Assembly (NCBI RefSeq): GCF_014203545.1 | Contig: NZ_JACHJG010000016.1 | Span: forward strand, 28,718-92,717 | Direction of reading: 5' to 3' | DNA length: 64,000 nt | From: Streptomyces netropsis | GTDB taxonomy: Bacteria; Actinomycetota; Actinomycetes; Streptomycetales; Streptomycetaceae | In this document: positions 49,465 to 59,793 of the stretch, in pieces | Numbering within the stretch: the stretch's first letter is position 1 | How the letters are laid out: every line of letters begins with the position of its first letter | Notes under the pieces: generated by a model | Databases searched by the model: none | What the model saw: the letters and a program-made list of their open reading frames with translations, nothing else | Told to the model about the DNA's origin: nothing | Program-made: the position numbers and the translations under genes

Positions 49465-51246
49465 TCAAGCGTCTGCCCGTTCGTCGGGCTCCGCAACAGC
49501 GCGTCCCGAGCGCAGCACGGCGGCCGTCTCGGGCGGCAGCCGCAGCACGCCGTCCCTGTCCGGTGGCCCGACCGGACGCCAGGTCAGGGCGGTCTCCGCG
49601 CCCGCCGCGTCGCGGCCCAGGTCCAGCGCGACGGGCCGGTCGGAGAGATTGACCGCGAGGTGCAGGGGGCCGCGCCGGAAGTGGACCGTGCGATCGTCGC
49701 CGGCGAAGAGCGCGCCGTACTCCCACCGGGGATCGCCGAGGGCCGGCTCGGTCCGGCGCAGGGCGATCAGCCGCCGGTACCAGTCGAGCAGTGCCGCGTG
49801 CGGCGCGCGGTCCGGCTCCGTCCAGTCGAGGCAGGAGCGGTCCCGGGTGGCGGGGTCCTGCGGGTCGGGGATGTCGTCGGCCGCCCAGCCGTGCGCGGCG
49901 AACTCGCGCCGCCGGCCCGCGCGGACGGCCTCGGCGAGGGCCGGGTCCGTGTGGTCGGTGAAGAACTGCCAGGGCGTACGGGCCCCCCACTCCTCTCCCA
50001 TGAACAGCATCGGCGTGAAGGGCGCGCACAGCACGAGCGCGGCCGCGCAGGCGAGCAGCCCGGGGGACAGCCGCGCCGAAAGCCGGTCGCCCAGGGCCCG
50101 GTTGCCCACCTGGTCGTGCGTCTGGGCGTAGCCGAGGAGCCGGTACGCGGGTGTGGTGCGCGGATCGAGGGGGCGTCCGTGGGGGCGGGAGCGGAAGGCG
50201 GAGTACGTGCCGTCGTGGAAGAAGCCGCCGCGCAGCGTCTTGGTGAGGGCGTGCGCCGGGTCGGCGGCGAAGTCCGCGTAGTACCCCTGCGACTCGCCCG
50301 TCAGGGCCGTGTGCAGCGCATGGTGGAAGTCGTCGTTCCACTGGGCGTGGATCCCCGTGCCGCCCGCTTCGCGCGCGGTGGTCGTGGCCGGGTCGTTGAG
50401 GTCGGACTCGGCGATGAGGAAGAGCGGCCGCCCCGACCGCCCGGCCAGCGCGTCGACCGCGGCCGACAACTCGGCGAGGAAGTGCTTCGGCCCGGTGTCG
50501 ATCAGCGCGTGCACCGCGTCCAGCCGCAGCCCGTCGAGCCCGTAGTCGCGCAGCCAGGCCAGGGCGCTGCCGATCAGGAACGCCCGGACCTCGGCGGAGC
50601 CGGGGGCGTCGAGGTTGACGGCCGCGCCCCACGGCGTGTGGTGGGTGTCGGTGAAGTACGGCCCGAAGGCGGGCAGGTGGTTGCCGGACGGGCCCAGGTG
50701 GTTGTGCACGACGTCGAGGACGACGCCGAGGCCCAGCGTGTGGGCCGCGTCCACGAAGCGCCGCAGGCCCGCCGGGCCGCCGTAGGGCTCGTGGACGGCC
50801 CAGAGGGACACCCCCTCGTACCCCCAGCCGTGCGTGCCCGGGAACGGGCACACGGGCATGAGTTCCACATGGGTGATGCCCAAGTCGGCCAGGTGCGGCA
50901 GCCGTTCGGCGGCCGCGTCGAAGGTGCCCTCGGGGGTGAACGTGCCGATGTGCAGCTCGTAGAGGACCGCGCCGGGCAGCGCGCGGCCCGCCCACGGCCG
51001 CTGGTCGAAGACGGCCGGATCGACGACCGCGCTGAGCCCGTCGGGTCCGTCCGGCTGGCGGCGGGAGCGCGGGTCGGGCAGTACGGGCCCGCCGTCGAGC
51101 GCGAAGCCGTAGCGGTCCCCGGCGGCCGCGGGTGCCGCGCACCGCCACCAGCCCGCGCGGGCCGGATCGCGCTCCATGGGGTGCTCGCGGTCCGCCGCGC
51201 GCAGCACCACCCGTCCGGCGTTCGGCGCCCACACCTCGAACAGCAC
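49465..51246 (-). CDS. treZ: Malto-oligosyltrehalose trehalohydrolase
   Basis: The 593-residue GH13 enzyme releases trehalose from the maltooligosyl-trehalose made by TreY. The N-terminal E-set domain begins VLFEVWAPNAGRVVL. The catalytic barrel has LYELHIGTFTPEGTF, DVVHNHLGPSGNHL, the nucleophile Asp in YGLDGLRLDAVHAL, the acid Glu in FLIAESDLNDP and QTHDQVGNRALGDR. The segment MLFMGEEWGARTPWQFFTDHTDP is typical of TreZ. GTG 51246 has GAGGAG upstream. treY and glgX on the same strand complete the pathway but are 3.5 kb away, separated by unrelated genes. Confidence 0.96.
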   Translation of the reverse strand: MLFEVWAPNAGRVVLRAADREHPMERDPARAGWWRCAAPAAAGDRYGFALDGGPVLPDPRSRRQPDGPDGLSAVVDPAVFDQRPWAGRALPGAVLYELHIGTFTPEGTFDAAAERLPHLADLGITHVELMPVCPFPGTHGWGYEGVSLWAVHEPYGGPAGLRRFVDAAHTLGLGVVLDVVHNHLGPSGNHLPAFGPYFTDTHHTPWGAAVNLDAPGSAEVRAFLIGSALAWLRDYGLDGLRLDAVHALIDTGPKHFLAELSAAVDALAGRSGRPLFLIAESDLNDPATTTAREAGGTGIHAQWNDDFHHALHTALTGESQGYYADFAADPAHALTKTLRGGFFHDGTYSAFRSRPHGRPLDPRTTPAYRLLGYAQTHDQVGNRALGDRLSARLSPGLLACAAALVLCAPFTPMLFMGEEWGARTPWQFFTDHTDPALAEAVRAGRRREFAAHGWAADDIPDPQDPATRDRSCLDWTEPDRAPHAALLDWYRRLIALRRTEPALGDPRWEYGALFAGDDRTVHFRRGPLHLAVNLSDRPVALDLGRDAAGAETALTWRPVGPPDRDGVLRLPPETAAVLRSGRAVAEPDERADA

Positions 51247-51308
51247 AGCCGGCTCCTCTCGACGACGGTGCTGTTCATGGTGCCCGGCCCGGGCCGTTCG
51301 GATGCCCG

Positions 51309-51334
51309 CTGCCCGCCCGTCACGTGGCGGGCAG
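51309..51334 (-). terminator. Hairpin downstream of GNAT gene
   Basis: Perfect 9-nt arms CTGCCCGCC (51309-51317) and GGCGGGCAG (51326-51334) are separated by 8 nt. They begin 16 nt after the minus-strand GNAT stop (51350), between that gene and treZ. Confidence 0.65.
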
Positions 51335-51349
51335 TCAGCTGAGGTGGAG

Positions 51350-52270
51350 TCAGTCGGACTGCGGCGGAACGAGGTCGACGCGCTCCTGGGTGATCGGGTA
51401 GCCCGCCTTCGCGAAATTGGCCGCCATCGGATGGTTGCCCTGGTCGGTGGCCGCAGCGATCCACGTCGCGCCCTCGGCGACCAGGTCGTGGGTGCACTCC
51501 ACGAGGAGGTCGTACGCGTAGCCGTGGCCGCGCTGCTCCGGCAGGACCCCGATGTACCCCACGCACGGCCCCACGGGGTTGTGCGCGGGCACCTGGATGC
51601 CGACCGGCTCGCCGTCGGTGTAGGCGAGCTTCCACCACGCGCGCGGCGAGGGCAGCCACTCGAGGAAGCCCATGAACTCGTCGACGGCCGCGTCCGGCCC
51701 GAGCTCGGCGATGTTCCGCCGGTCGTGGGCGTCGAGGGTGCCCTGATGCGTACGGCGCACCACATCCCGTATCACCGCGTCGTCGGGCTCGGCCCGGAAC
51801 GTGAGCCGCCCGGGCCGCTCCGGCAGCCCGCAGGCGGTCGTCCACTCGTAGCGGAAGCGGTCGACCAGGTGGCGCAGGCCGGCGGCCTCGGCCGCGGCGA
51901 TCCGGGCCTCGCCGGCCGCCCGGGTCTCCGGCCGGTCCCGCCACCCGGGCGGCGCCAGCAAGGAGTACTCGGTCCGCAGCGGCGCCGTGCGCAGCAGCCG
52001 GACCGCGGCCTCGTCCTCGCCCTCGGCGAAGTCGAACCAGTCGAGGGCCTTCGGCGTCTCGTCGCCGGACCCGCCCCACCAGGCGGCGCGCGCCACGACC
52101 TTGCCGTCGCGCAGCGCGACCCAGGTCCAGTCGGGGCGGTACTCACCGCCCTCGTGGACGGGCGCATAGGTGTGGCCGAAGGCTGCCCGGCCGACGAGGC
52201 CGGGGTCGGGCAGGGACGTGAAGAGAGCGGTGTCGTTCTCGGTGAGCGCACGGATGACCAGCTCGGTCAT
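51350..52270 (-). CDS. GNAT-family N-acetyltransferase
   Basis: The 306-residue protein has a C-terminal acetyl-CoA-binding core: GPCVGYIGVLPEQRGHGYAYDLLVEC (motif A, RGHGY) and AATDQGNHPMAANFAKAGYPI. The N-terminal half (VIRALTENDTALFTSLPDPG...) is a second, degenerate GNAT-like domain, so it may be a tandem GNAT. The acceptor is unknown. ATG 52270 has AGGA upstream. It sits between treZ and the lpd-LysR pair with no visible pathway link. Confidence 0.85.
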   Translation of the reverse strand: MTELVIRALTENDTALFTSLPDPGLVGRAAFGHTYAPVHEGGEYRPDWTWVALRDGKVVARAAWWGGSGDETPKALDWFDFAEGEDEAAVRLLRTAPLRTEYSLLAPPGWRDRPETRAAGEARIAAAEAAGLRHLVDRFRYEWTTACGLPERPGRLTFRAEPDDAVIRDVVRRTHQGTLDAHDRRNIAELGPDAAVDEFMGFLEWLPSPRAWWKLAYTDGEPVGIQVPAHNPVGPCVGYIGVLPEQRGHGYAYDLLVECTHDLVAEGATWIAAATDQGNHPMAANFAKAGYPITQERVDLVPPQSD

Positions 52271-52352
52271 TGAGGTCCTACTTCCGGTCGGCGGCCCCGG
52301 AACGCTAGGAGATGATCACCCAGGCGTCCAACGCTTTTCCCGCCCGCCGTCC

Positions 52353-53783
52353 TTACTGCTGGTGCAGCCCCCGGCCGGCCAGGGACAGGAACACCTCGCC
52401 GACCGCCTCCGAGAGCGTCGGATGCGGGTGGACGTGCTGGGCCACGTCGACGGCCTCGGCGTCCCAGCCGACGATCAGCTGGCTCTCCGCGATCATCTCC
52501 GAGACGTGCGGGCCCACCAGGTGCACGCCCAGCACCCGGCCCCCGCCCCCGGTCGTCGCCCCCGCCTCCGTGACGACCTTCACCATCCCGCCCTGCCCGT
52601 GCACCATGCCCTTGGCGACCGCCGTCAGAGGCATGGAATTGACCTCCACTTCGTGGCCCCGCTCCCGCGCCTCGGCCTCGGACAGTCCCACGGACGCCGT
52701 CTGCGGGCTGGAGTAGGTGACCCGCGGCACGGCGGCGTAGTCGACCGGCCGTGGCGCCCCGCCCGCGAGGGTCTCCGCGACCACCAGCCCCTCGGCGAAG
52801 GACGCGTGCGCCAGCCCCAGGGACGGCGGCGGCAGCAGATCGCCGACCACATGGATGCCGGGCACGGACGTCTCCAGGCGCGCCCAGTCGGCCGGAGCGA
52901 CGAACCCCCGCGCGTCCGTGGCCAGTCCGGCGGCCGCCAGCCCCAGCCCGTCGGTGACCGGCACCCGGCCCACGGCCACCAGCAGCCGCTCGGCCTCCAC
53001 GACGCGGAACTCCCCGCGCGCGGTGCGGACGGTGGCCCGCACCCCGCCCTCGTACGGCCGCGCGTCCTCCAGCCGCGCGCCCACCTGGACGTCGATGCCG
53101 CGCTTCTTCAGCCCCCGGGTCAGATGCCGGCTCACGTCGGCGTCCTCCAGCGGCAGCAGCCGGTCGGCCGCCTCCACCAGCGTCACCCCGGCACCCATCG
53201 ACCGGTGCATGGAGGCGTACTCGACGCCGATCGCGCCGCCGCCCAGCACCAGCACCGAGCCGGGCAGACCCGGTGCGAACAACGCGTCGTCACTGGTGAC
53301 GACCCGCTCGCCGTCCGGCTCCAGCCCCGGCAGCGTGCGCGGCCGCGAACCCGTGGCGAGCACGATGCCGCGCCGCACGGTCCACTCGGTGCCCGCCTCG
53401 GCACCCGAGTCGATCCGGACGCCGCGGGCGCCCGTCAGCGAGGCGGAACCGCGCACCACGCGCACCCGCGCGTGGGACAGGTGACCCTCCACGCCCTTGT
53501 GGTTGCGGGAGACGATGTCGTCGCGGGTGGCGGTCAGCGCGGACCAGTCGACGGAGTCGAGCGTCGCCTTCACCCCCCACCGCTCCCGCGCCTCGGCGAT
53601 CCCGTCCACCAGCTCCGCCGCGTGCAGCATCGCCTTGCTCGGGATGCAGCCGCGGTGCAGACAGGTACCGCCCACCAGATCGCGTTCCGCGAGGACGACA
53701 TCGAGCCCGAGCGCGGCGGCGCGCAGCGCGGTGCCGTACCCGCCGGTGCCGCCACCGATGACGAAGACATCTGTTTCATGCAT
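52353..53783 (-). CDS. lpdA: Dihydrolipoamide dehydrogenase-like flavoprotein disulfide reductase
   Basis: The 476-residue protein has an FAD fold (VFVIGGGTGGYGTALRAAALG), redox pair Cys41/Cys46 in GGTCLHRGCIPSKAML, NAD motif VLVLGGGAIGVEYASM, FAD motif GIHVVGDLL, and the His-Glu dyad in HPHPTLSEAVGE. All catalytic residues of lipoamide dehydrogenase are present. It may serve a 2-oxoacid dehydrogenase complex or act as a stand-alone reductase, as no lipoyl-complex genes are nearby. ATG 53783 was chosen. It is divergent (104 nt) from a LysR gene, the classic layout for a regulated target. Confidence 0.9.
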   Translation of the reverse strand: MHETDVFVIGGGTGGYGTALRAAALGLDVVLAERDLVGGTCLHRGCIPSKAMLHAAELVDGIAEARERWGVKATLDSVDWSALTATRDDIVSRNHKGVEGHLSHARVRVVRGSASLTGARGVRIDSGAEAGTEWTVRRGIVLATGSRPRTLPGLEPDGERVVTSDDALFAPGLPGSVLVLGGGAIGVEYASMHRSMGAGVTLVEAADRLLPLEDADVSRHLTRGLKKRGIDVQVGARLEDARPYEGGVRATVRTARGEFRVVEAERLLVAVGRVPVTDGLGLAAAGLATDARGFVAPADWARLETSVPGIHVVGDLLPPPSLGLAHASFAEGLVVAETLAGGAPRPVDYAAVPRVTYSSPQTASVGLSEAEARERGHEVEVNSMPLTAVAKGMVHGQGGMVKVVTEAGATTGGGGRVLGVHLVGPHVSEMIAESQLIVGWDAEAVDVAQHVHPHPTLSEAVGEVFLSLAGRGLHQQ

Positions 53784-53827
53784 GACGTCAGCCTGCGCCG
53801 CGAGCGATCATGAGTCCAACGCAATCT

Positions 53828-53837
53828 TTCGATCGAA
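53828..53837. promoter_or_regulatory. Palindrome in lpd-LysR divergent promoter region
   Basis: TTCGATCGAA is a perfect 10-bp palindrome, 45 nt from the lpd start and 50 nt from the LysR start. It is embedded in the AT-richer segment ATCTTTCGATCGAATCGAT. LysR sites are often T-N11-A palindromes in such gaps. Confidence 0.4.
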
Positions 53838-53887
53838 TCGATGACAGTCGTTCATAGCGGCTGCCCACAGCCCCGAGAGGAGTCCCG

Positions 53888-54802
53888 TTGAGTCTGCGAC
53901 AGATGGAGTACCTGGTCGCGGTGGTGGGGGAGGAGTCCTTCACCCGGGCCGCCGAGGCGCTCAACGTCACCCAGTCCGCGCTCTCCCACCAGATCAAGGC
54001 ACTGGAGCGGGAGGTCGGCGGCCCGCTGCTGGAGCGGCGCTCGCGCGGCATCGGGCTCACGCCCATGGGCCGCGCCTTCCTGCCGCACGCCGAACTGGCG
54101 GTGCGCAGCGCCGAACAGGCCCGCCGCGCGGCGAAGGCCGCGGCCGGGGCGGCGGGCGGCGAGCTGCACATCGCGACACTGCACGCGCTCGCGGTCGGCG
54201 TGCTGCCGCCCGTCTTCGCCCGCTGGCGGCGCGAGTACCCCGCAGTCCTGCTGCACCTCCATGAATACGCCACCACCGAGGAACTGCGCGATCACATGGA
54301 GCGCGGCGTGGCCGACATCGCCGTCGGCCCCCGGCCGGAGGACTGGCCCGGTCCCGTGGTCCCGCTCGGCCACGAGGAGATCATGCTGATCACCTCGGCC
54401 GACGACCCGCTCGCGGTCCGCGCGGAACCGGTGCGGCTGACGGAACTGGCGGACCGCGTATGGGTGCGCTGCGCCCTCGAACCGGTGGTGCAGGGACAGC
54501 GCTGGCTGGACTGGGTCTGCGAGCGGAGCGGCTTCGCACCCCGTACGGGCGTGTGGACCGCGCACTCCTCCACGGCCGTCCGGATGGCGGTGGCCGGCGT
54601 GGGCCTCGTCGCCGCGCCCCTGCACCTCGCCCGGGACGTCACCGACGCGGCGGTCGTCCGCGTCGACCCGCCCTGGCGCCGTGAACAGACCGCCTGGTCC
54701 CGGGTGGAACTCACCGGGATCGCCGCCGCCTTCGTGCGCCTCAGCCAGGAGCTGGCCTTCCCGGCCACCGCTCAGGCCCTCACCAGCAGCGCCACGGGGT
54801 AG
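53888..54802 (+). CDS. LysR-family transcriptional regulator
   Basis: The 304-residue protein has an N-terminal winged HTH (SLRQMEYLVAVVGEESFTRAAEALNVTQSALSHQIKALEREVGGPLLERRSRGIGLTPMG). The effector domain follows (HIATLHALAVGVLPPVFARWRREYP, ADIAVGPRPEDWPG, MAVAGVGLVAAPLHLARD). Start TTG 53888 has AGAGGAG upstream. It is divergent from lpdA and probably controls it. The last 31 nt overlap the 3' end of treY on the opposite strand. The effector is unknown. Confidence 0.9.
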   Translation: MSLRQMEYLVAVVGEESFTRAAEALNVTQSALSHQIKALEREVGGPLLERRSRGIGLTPMGRAFLPHAELAVRSAEQARRAAKAAAGAAGGELHIATLHALAVGVLPPVFARWRREYPAVLLHLHEYATTEELRDHMERGVADIAVGPRPEDWPGPVVPLGHEEIMLITSADDPLAVRAEPVRLTELADRVWVRCALEPVVQGQRWLDWVCERSGFAPRTGVWTAHSSTAVRMAVAGVGLVAAPLHLARDVTDAAVVRVDPPWRREQTAWSRVELTGIAAAFVRLSQELAFPATAQALTSSATG

Positions 54803-57177
54803 CGGTCCAGTAGCTCCGACAGCGGCGCCCCGCCCTCGTACGCCCGATCGGTCAGCAGCTCGCGCCACCGGCCGCCGCCGGGCAGCACCAGCGTCGTGTC
54901 CCGCCAGCCGCCCGCGTCCGCGAGCCGGCGGGACAGCCGGGTCACGGCGGTGACGACCTCGCTCGAACGGGTGAATGCCACACAGTGCTCGGCGGCCGGG
55001 CCGAGCGCGGTCAGCGGCTCGTACGCGGCCTCGGCGGCGAACCAGCCGGGACGGTCCCGCCGCAGCAGCAGCGCGGTACGGGTGAGCCACAGCTTCTCCG
55101 CCCGGAGTCCGCCGACCACCGGGACCGGATCGGGGAGCGGCCCGTCGGGGAACTCCGGCACCCGGCGGTTGTCCGGGTCGACGAGCGCCGTGTAGTCCCC
55201 CTCGGTGCCCATGTAGAGATCCGGCACGCCCGGCATGGTGAGGTGCAGCAACGCGGCACCGAGGACGTTGGCCCGCACCGCCGGGCCCATCTCGCGGACC
55301 AGGGGCGCGAGCGCGGCGCGGGGCGGCCCGCACGGGCCGGTCGCGACGAACTCCTCCACCGCCCGTTCGTAGGCCGCGTCCGGCTCCGTCCACGTCGTGC
55401 GCAGCGCGGCCTCGCGCACGCTCTTGAGGACCGCGGGGACGAGCCGCCCCGCGTCGGCGGTGCAGGAGCCGTCCGGCCCGCCGAGACCCAGCGCGCTCTG
55501 CCAGGCCACCCACGCCACATGCGGGTCCGGCGCCGGCACCCGGGCCGCCAGCCGGTCCATCAGATCGGCCCACTGCCGCGGGTACTGCGTCAGCGCCGCG
55601 ATCCTCGCCCGCGCGTCCGCGCTGCGCTTGGTGTCGTGGGTGGACAGCACCGTCCCGGTGGCGGGCCAGTCGCGGTGCAGCCGGGCGCAGTAGGCGTGGA
55701 ACTCGCCCGGGGAGACCGCGGGCCGCTGCGGGGTGCCGCCGACCTCGTTGGCGGACAGCAGGGGCGCGTAGCGGTAGAAGGCCGTGTCCTCCACCGACTT
55801 GGCGCGCAGCGCGGACGCGGTCTGCGCGAACCGCGCGCAGAAGTCCCGGTGGTCCGGACCGTCCCCGAGCCGGCCGAGGGCCGCGTCCCGCACGACCTCC
55901 ACCGCCGACGCCTCCTCGGGCACGGAGAAGGCCGTCCGGGCGCCCTGGGCCGCCTCGTCCAGCAGCGCGGCGTCCACCGGGGCCACCGGCTCCCCGGGCA
56001 CCGCGTACGGGCGGTAGACGGGCAGCCGGACGAGGATCTCGCGCAGGGCGGTGCGCAGGGCCCACGGGGCGTGGTCGCGCAGCAGGGGCGAGGTGTCGCG
56101 GGCCCGGTCGATGGTGCGGACCAGCCGCTCGACCTCCGCGGCGAGTTCATGGGTGACGACCTTGTAGGCCGCGCGCCGCACCGTCGCCGGCCAGTCGCCG
56201 CCCCGGTCGGGCGGCCCGCCGGTGAAGGCGCGGTACGCGGCCGTCAGCGCGGCGGCGCCCTCCGGGTCGACGAAGAGGCCGTCGAGGTGGCGCAGGGCGT
56301 CGTAGCCGGTCGTCCCGGCCACGGGCCAGTCGGCGGGCAGCCGTTCGTCGCCGCTGAGGATCTTCTCGACGACCGTCCAGCAGCCACCCGTCGCCTTCCC
56401 CAGCCGGCGGAGGTAGCCGGCCGGGTCCGCGAGCCCGTCCGGGTGGTCGATCCGCAGGCCCTCGATCACCCCCTCGCGCAGCAGCCGGAGCACCGTGGCG
56501 TGGGTGGCGGCGAAGACCTCGGGGTCCTCCACGCGGACCGCGATCAGCGTGGAAATGGTGAAGAAGCGCCGGTAGTTCACCTCGGTGCGGGCCAGCCGCC
56601 ACCAGGCGGGCCGGTACCACTGGGCGTCCAGCAGCTCCGGCAGCGGCAGCCGCTCGGTGCCGGGCCGCAGCGGGAAGACGTGGTCGTGACAGCGCAGCTC
56701 GCCGTCCACCACGCGCAGATGGGCCAGCTCCTCGCCGAGCCGGCCGCCCAGCACCGGCAGCAGCACCTTCCCGCCGTGCTCGGCCCAGTCGATGTCGAAC
56801 CAGCGCGCGTACGGCGACGCCGGGCCGTCCCGCAGGACCTCCCACAGCGGCCCGTTCAGCCGCGCGGGCACGGGCACCGCCATGTGGTTCGGCACGATGT
56901 CGAGGACCAGCCCGAGCCCGTGCTCCCGGGCGGTACGGGCCAGCGCGCGCAGCCCCTCCTCACCGCCCAGCTCCGCCCGGACCGCTGAATGGTCGACCAC
57001 GTCGTAGCCGTGGTCGGAGCCCGGCACCGCCTCCAGCACCGGCGACAGATGCAGATGCGACACCCCGAGCGAGGCGATGTAGGGCACGGCCTTCCGGGCC
57101 GCGGCGAAGGGGAAGCCGGGCTGGAGCTGGAGCCGGTAGGTGGCGGTCGGGGGCGGCGCGGTGCTGTCGGGCGTCAT
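54772..57177 (-). CDS. treY: Malto-oligosyltrehalose synthase
   Basis: The 801-residue GH13 enzyme isomerises the reducing-end glucose of maltooligosaccharides to an alpha,alpha-1,1 link. It has TYRLQLQPGFPFAAARKAVPYIASLGVSHLHLSPVLEAVPGSDHGYDVVDHSAVRAELGG at the N-terminus, LVLDIVPNHMAVP, the catalytic Asp in EGLRIDHPDGLADP, and VEKILSGDERLPADWPVAGTTGYD. The C-terminal SVEDTAFYRYAPLLSANEVGG and STHDTKRSADARARIAAL are TreY markers. ATG 57177 was chosen. It lies 87 nt after glgX on the same strand and supplies the substrate of TreZ. Confidence 0.96.
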   Translation of the reverse strand: MTPDSTAPPPTATYRLQLQPGFPFAAARKAVPYIASLGVSHLHLSPVLEAVPGSDHGYDVVDHSAVRAELGGEEGLRALARTAREHGLGLVLDIVPNHMAVPVPARLNGPLWEVLRDGPASPYARWFDIDWAEHGGKVLLPVLGGRLGEELAHLRVVDGELRCHDHVFPLRPGTERLPLPELLDAQWYRPAWWRLARTEVNYRRFFTISTLIAVRVEDPEVFAATHATVLRLLREGVIEGLRIDHPDGLADPAGYLRRLGKATGGCWTVVEKILSGDERLPADWPVAGTTGYDALRHLDGLFVDPEGAAALTAAYRAFTGGPPDRGGDWPATVRRAAYKVVTHELAAEVERLVRTIDRARDTSPLLRDHAPWALRTALREILVRLPVYRPYAVPGEPVAPVDAALLDEAAQGARTAFSVPEEASAVEVVRDAALGRLGDGPDHRDFCARFAQTASALRAKSVEDTAFYRYAPLLSANEVGGTPQRPAVSPGEFHAYCARLHRDWPATGTVLSTHDTKRSADARARIAALTQYPRQWADLMDRLAARVPAPDPHVAWVAWQSALGLGGPDGSCTADAGRLVPAVLKSVREAALRTTWTEPDAAYERAVEEFVATGPCGPPRAALAPLVREMGPAVRANVLGAALLHLTMPGVPDLYMGTEGDYTALVDPDNRRVPEFPDGPLPDPVPVVGGLRAEKLWLTRTALLLRRDRPGWFAAEAAYEPLTALGPAAEHCVAFTRSSEVVTAVTRLSRRLADAGGWRDTTLVLPGGGRWRELLTDRAYEGGAPLSELLDRYPVALLVRA

Positions 57178-57264
57178 GGGAACGTACGTACCCGCAACGG
57201 GCGGTGATGCCGCAAGGGACTAGGCCGCGTGCAGCGGTCGGCCGGGCCGTCCTGCGCAGCCTGC

Positions 57265-59391
<2,127 letters not shown>

Positions 59392-59793
59392 GAGTCGACT
59401 CTTCCACTTCTTCCGGGGGGTCTTCCGGGGTCTTCCGGAGGTGCTTCGTAGGGTCTTCCGAGGCGAATCCCCGGGCGCCATGGGGCGCCGTGAGGACTCC
59501 TGTACGAGGCCGACCCGGAATCCTTTCCCAACCGACGCGGCCGAGCGGGCCTTTCCGCAGATCTTCCCCAAAAGGAGACCGGCACCTCCTTCTTGCGCCC
59601 CGTTCGGCTCGTCCAACCGGGTGACGGCCGGGGCCCGCGCTATGAATCCGCTCACTTCGGCCACCACGGCCGGAAACAACCGCCTCGTGCGGTGGGACAG
59701 TTGACCGACGACTGGCAACGAGCGGGTGCACCGCCTCCCGCCCGCACAGTAGTCTGCCTTGATCGTTGGACGGGGGCGGAAGGCGGTGCACTG
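59392..59793. other. 402-nt divergent intergenic region between glgX and the HEPN gene
   Basis: It holds a cluster of short direct repeats (TCTTCCGGGG-type, 10-nt period, from 59411 to 59461, with a further GGGTCTTCCG at 59451-59460) just upstream of glgX. A TTGACC hexamer lies at 59701-59706, with no well-spaced -10, about 90 nt before the HEPN gene. No ORF with a plausible start, hairpin terminator or RNA was recognised. Confidence 0.6.
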
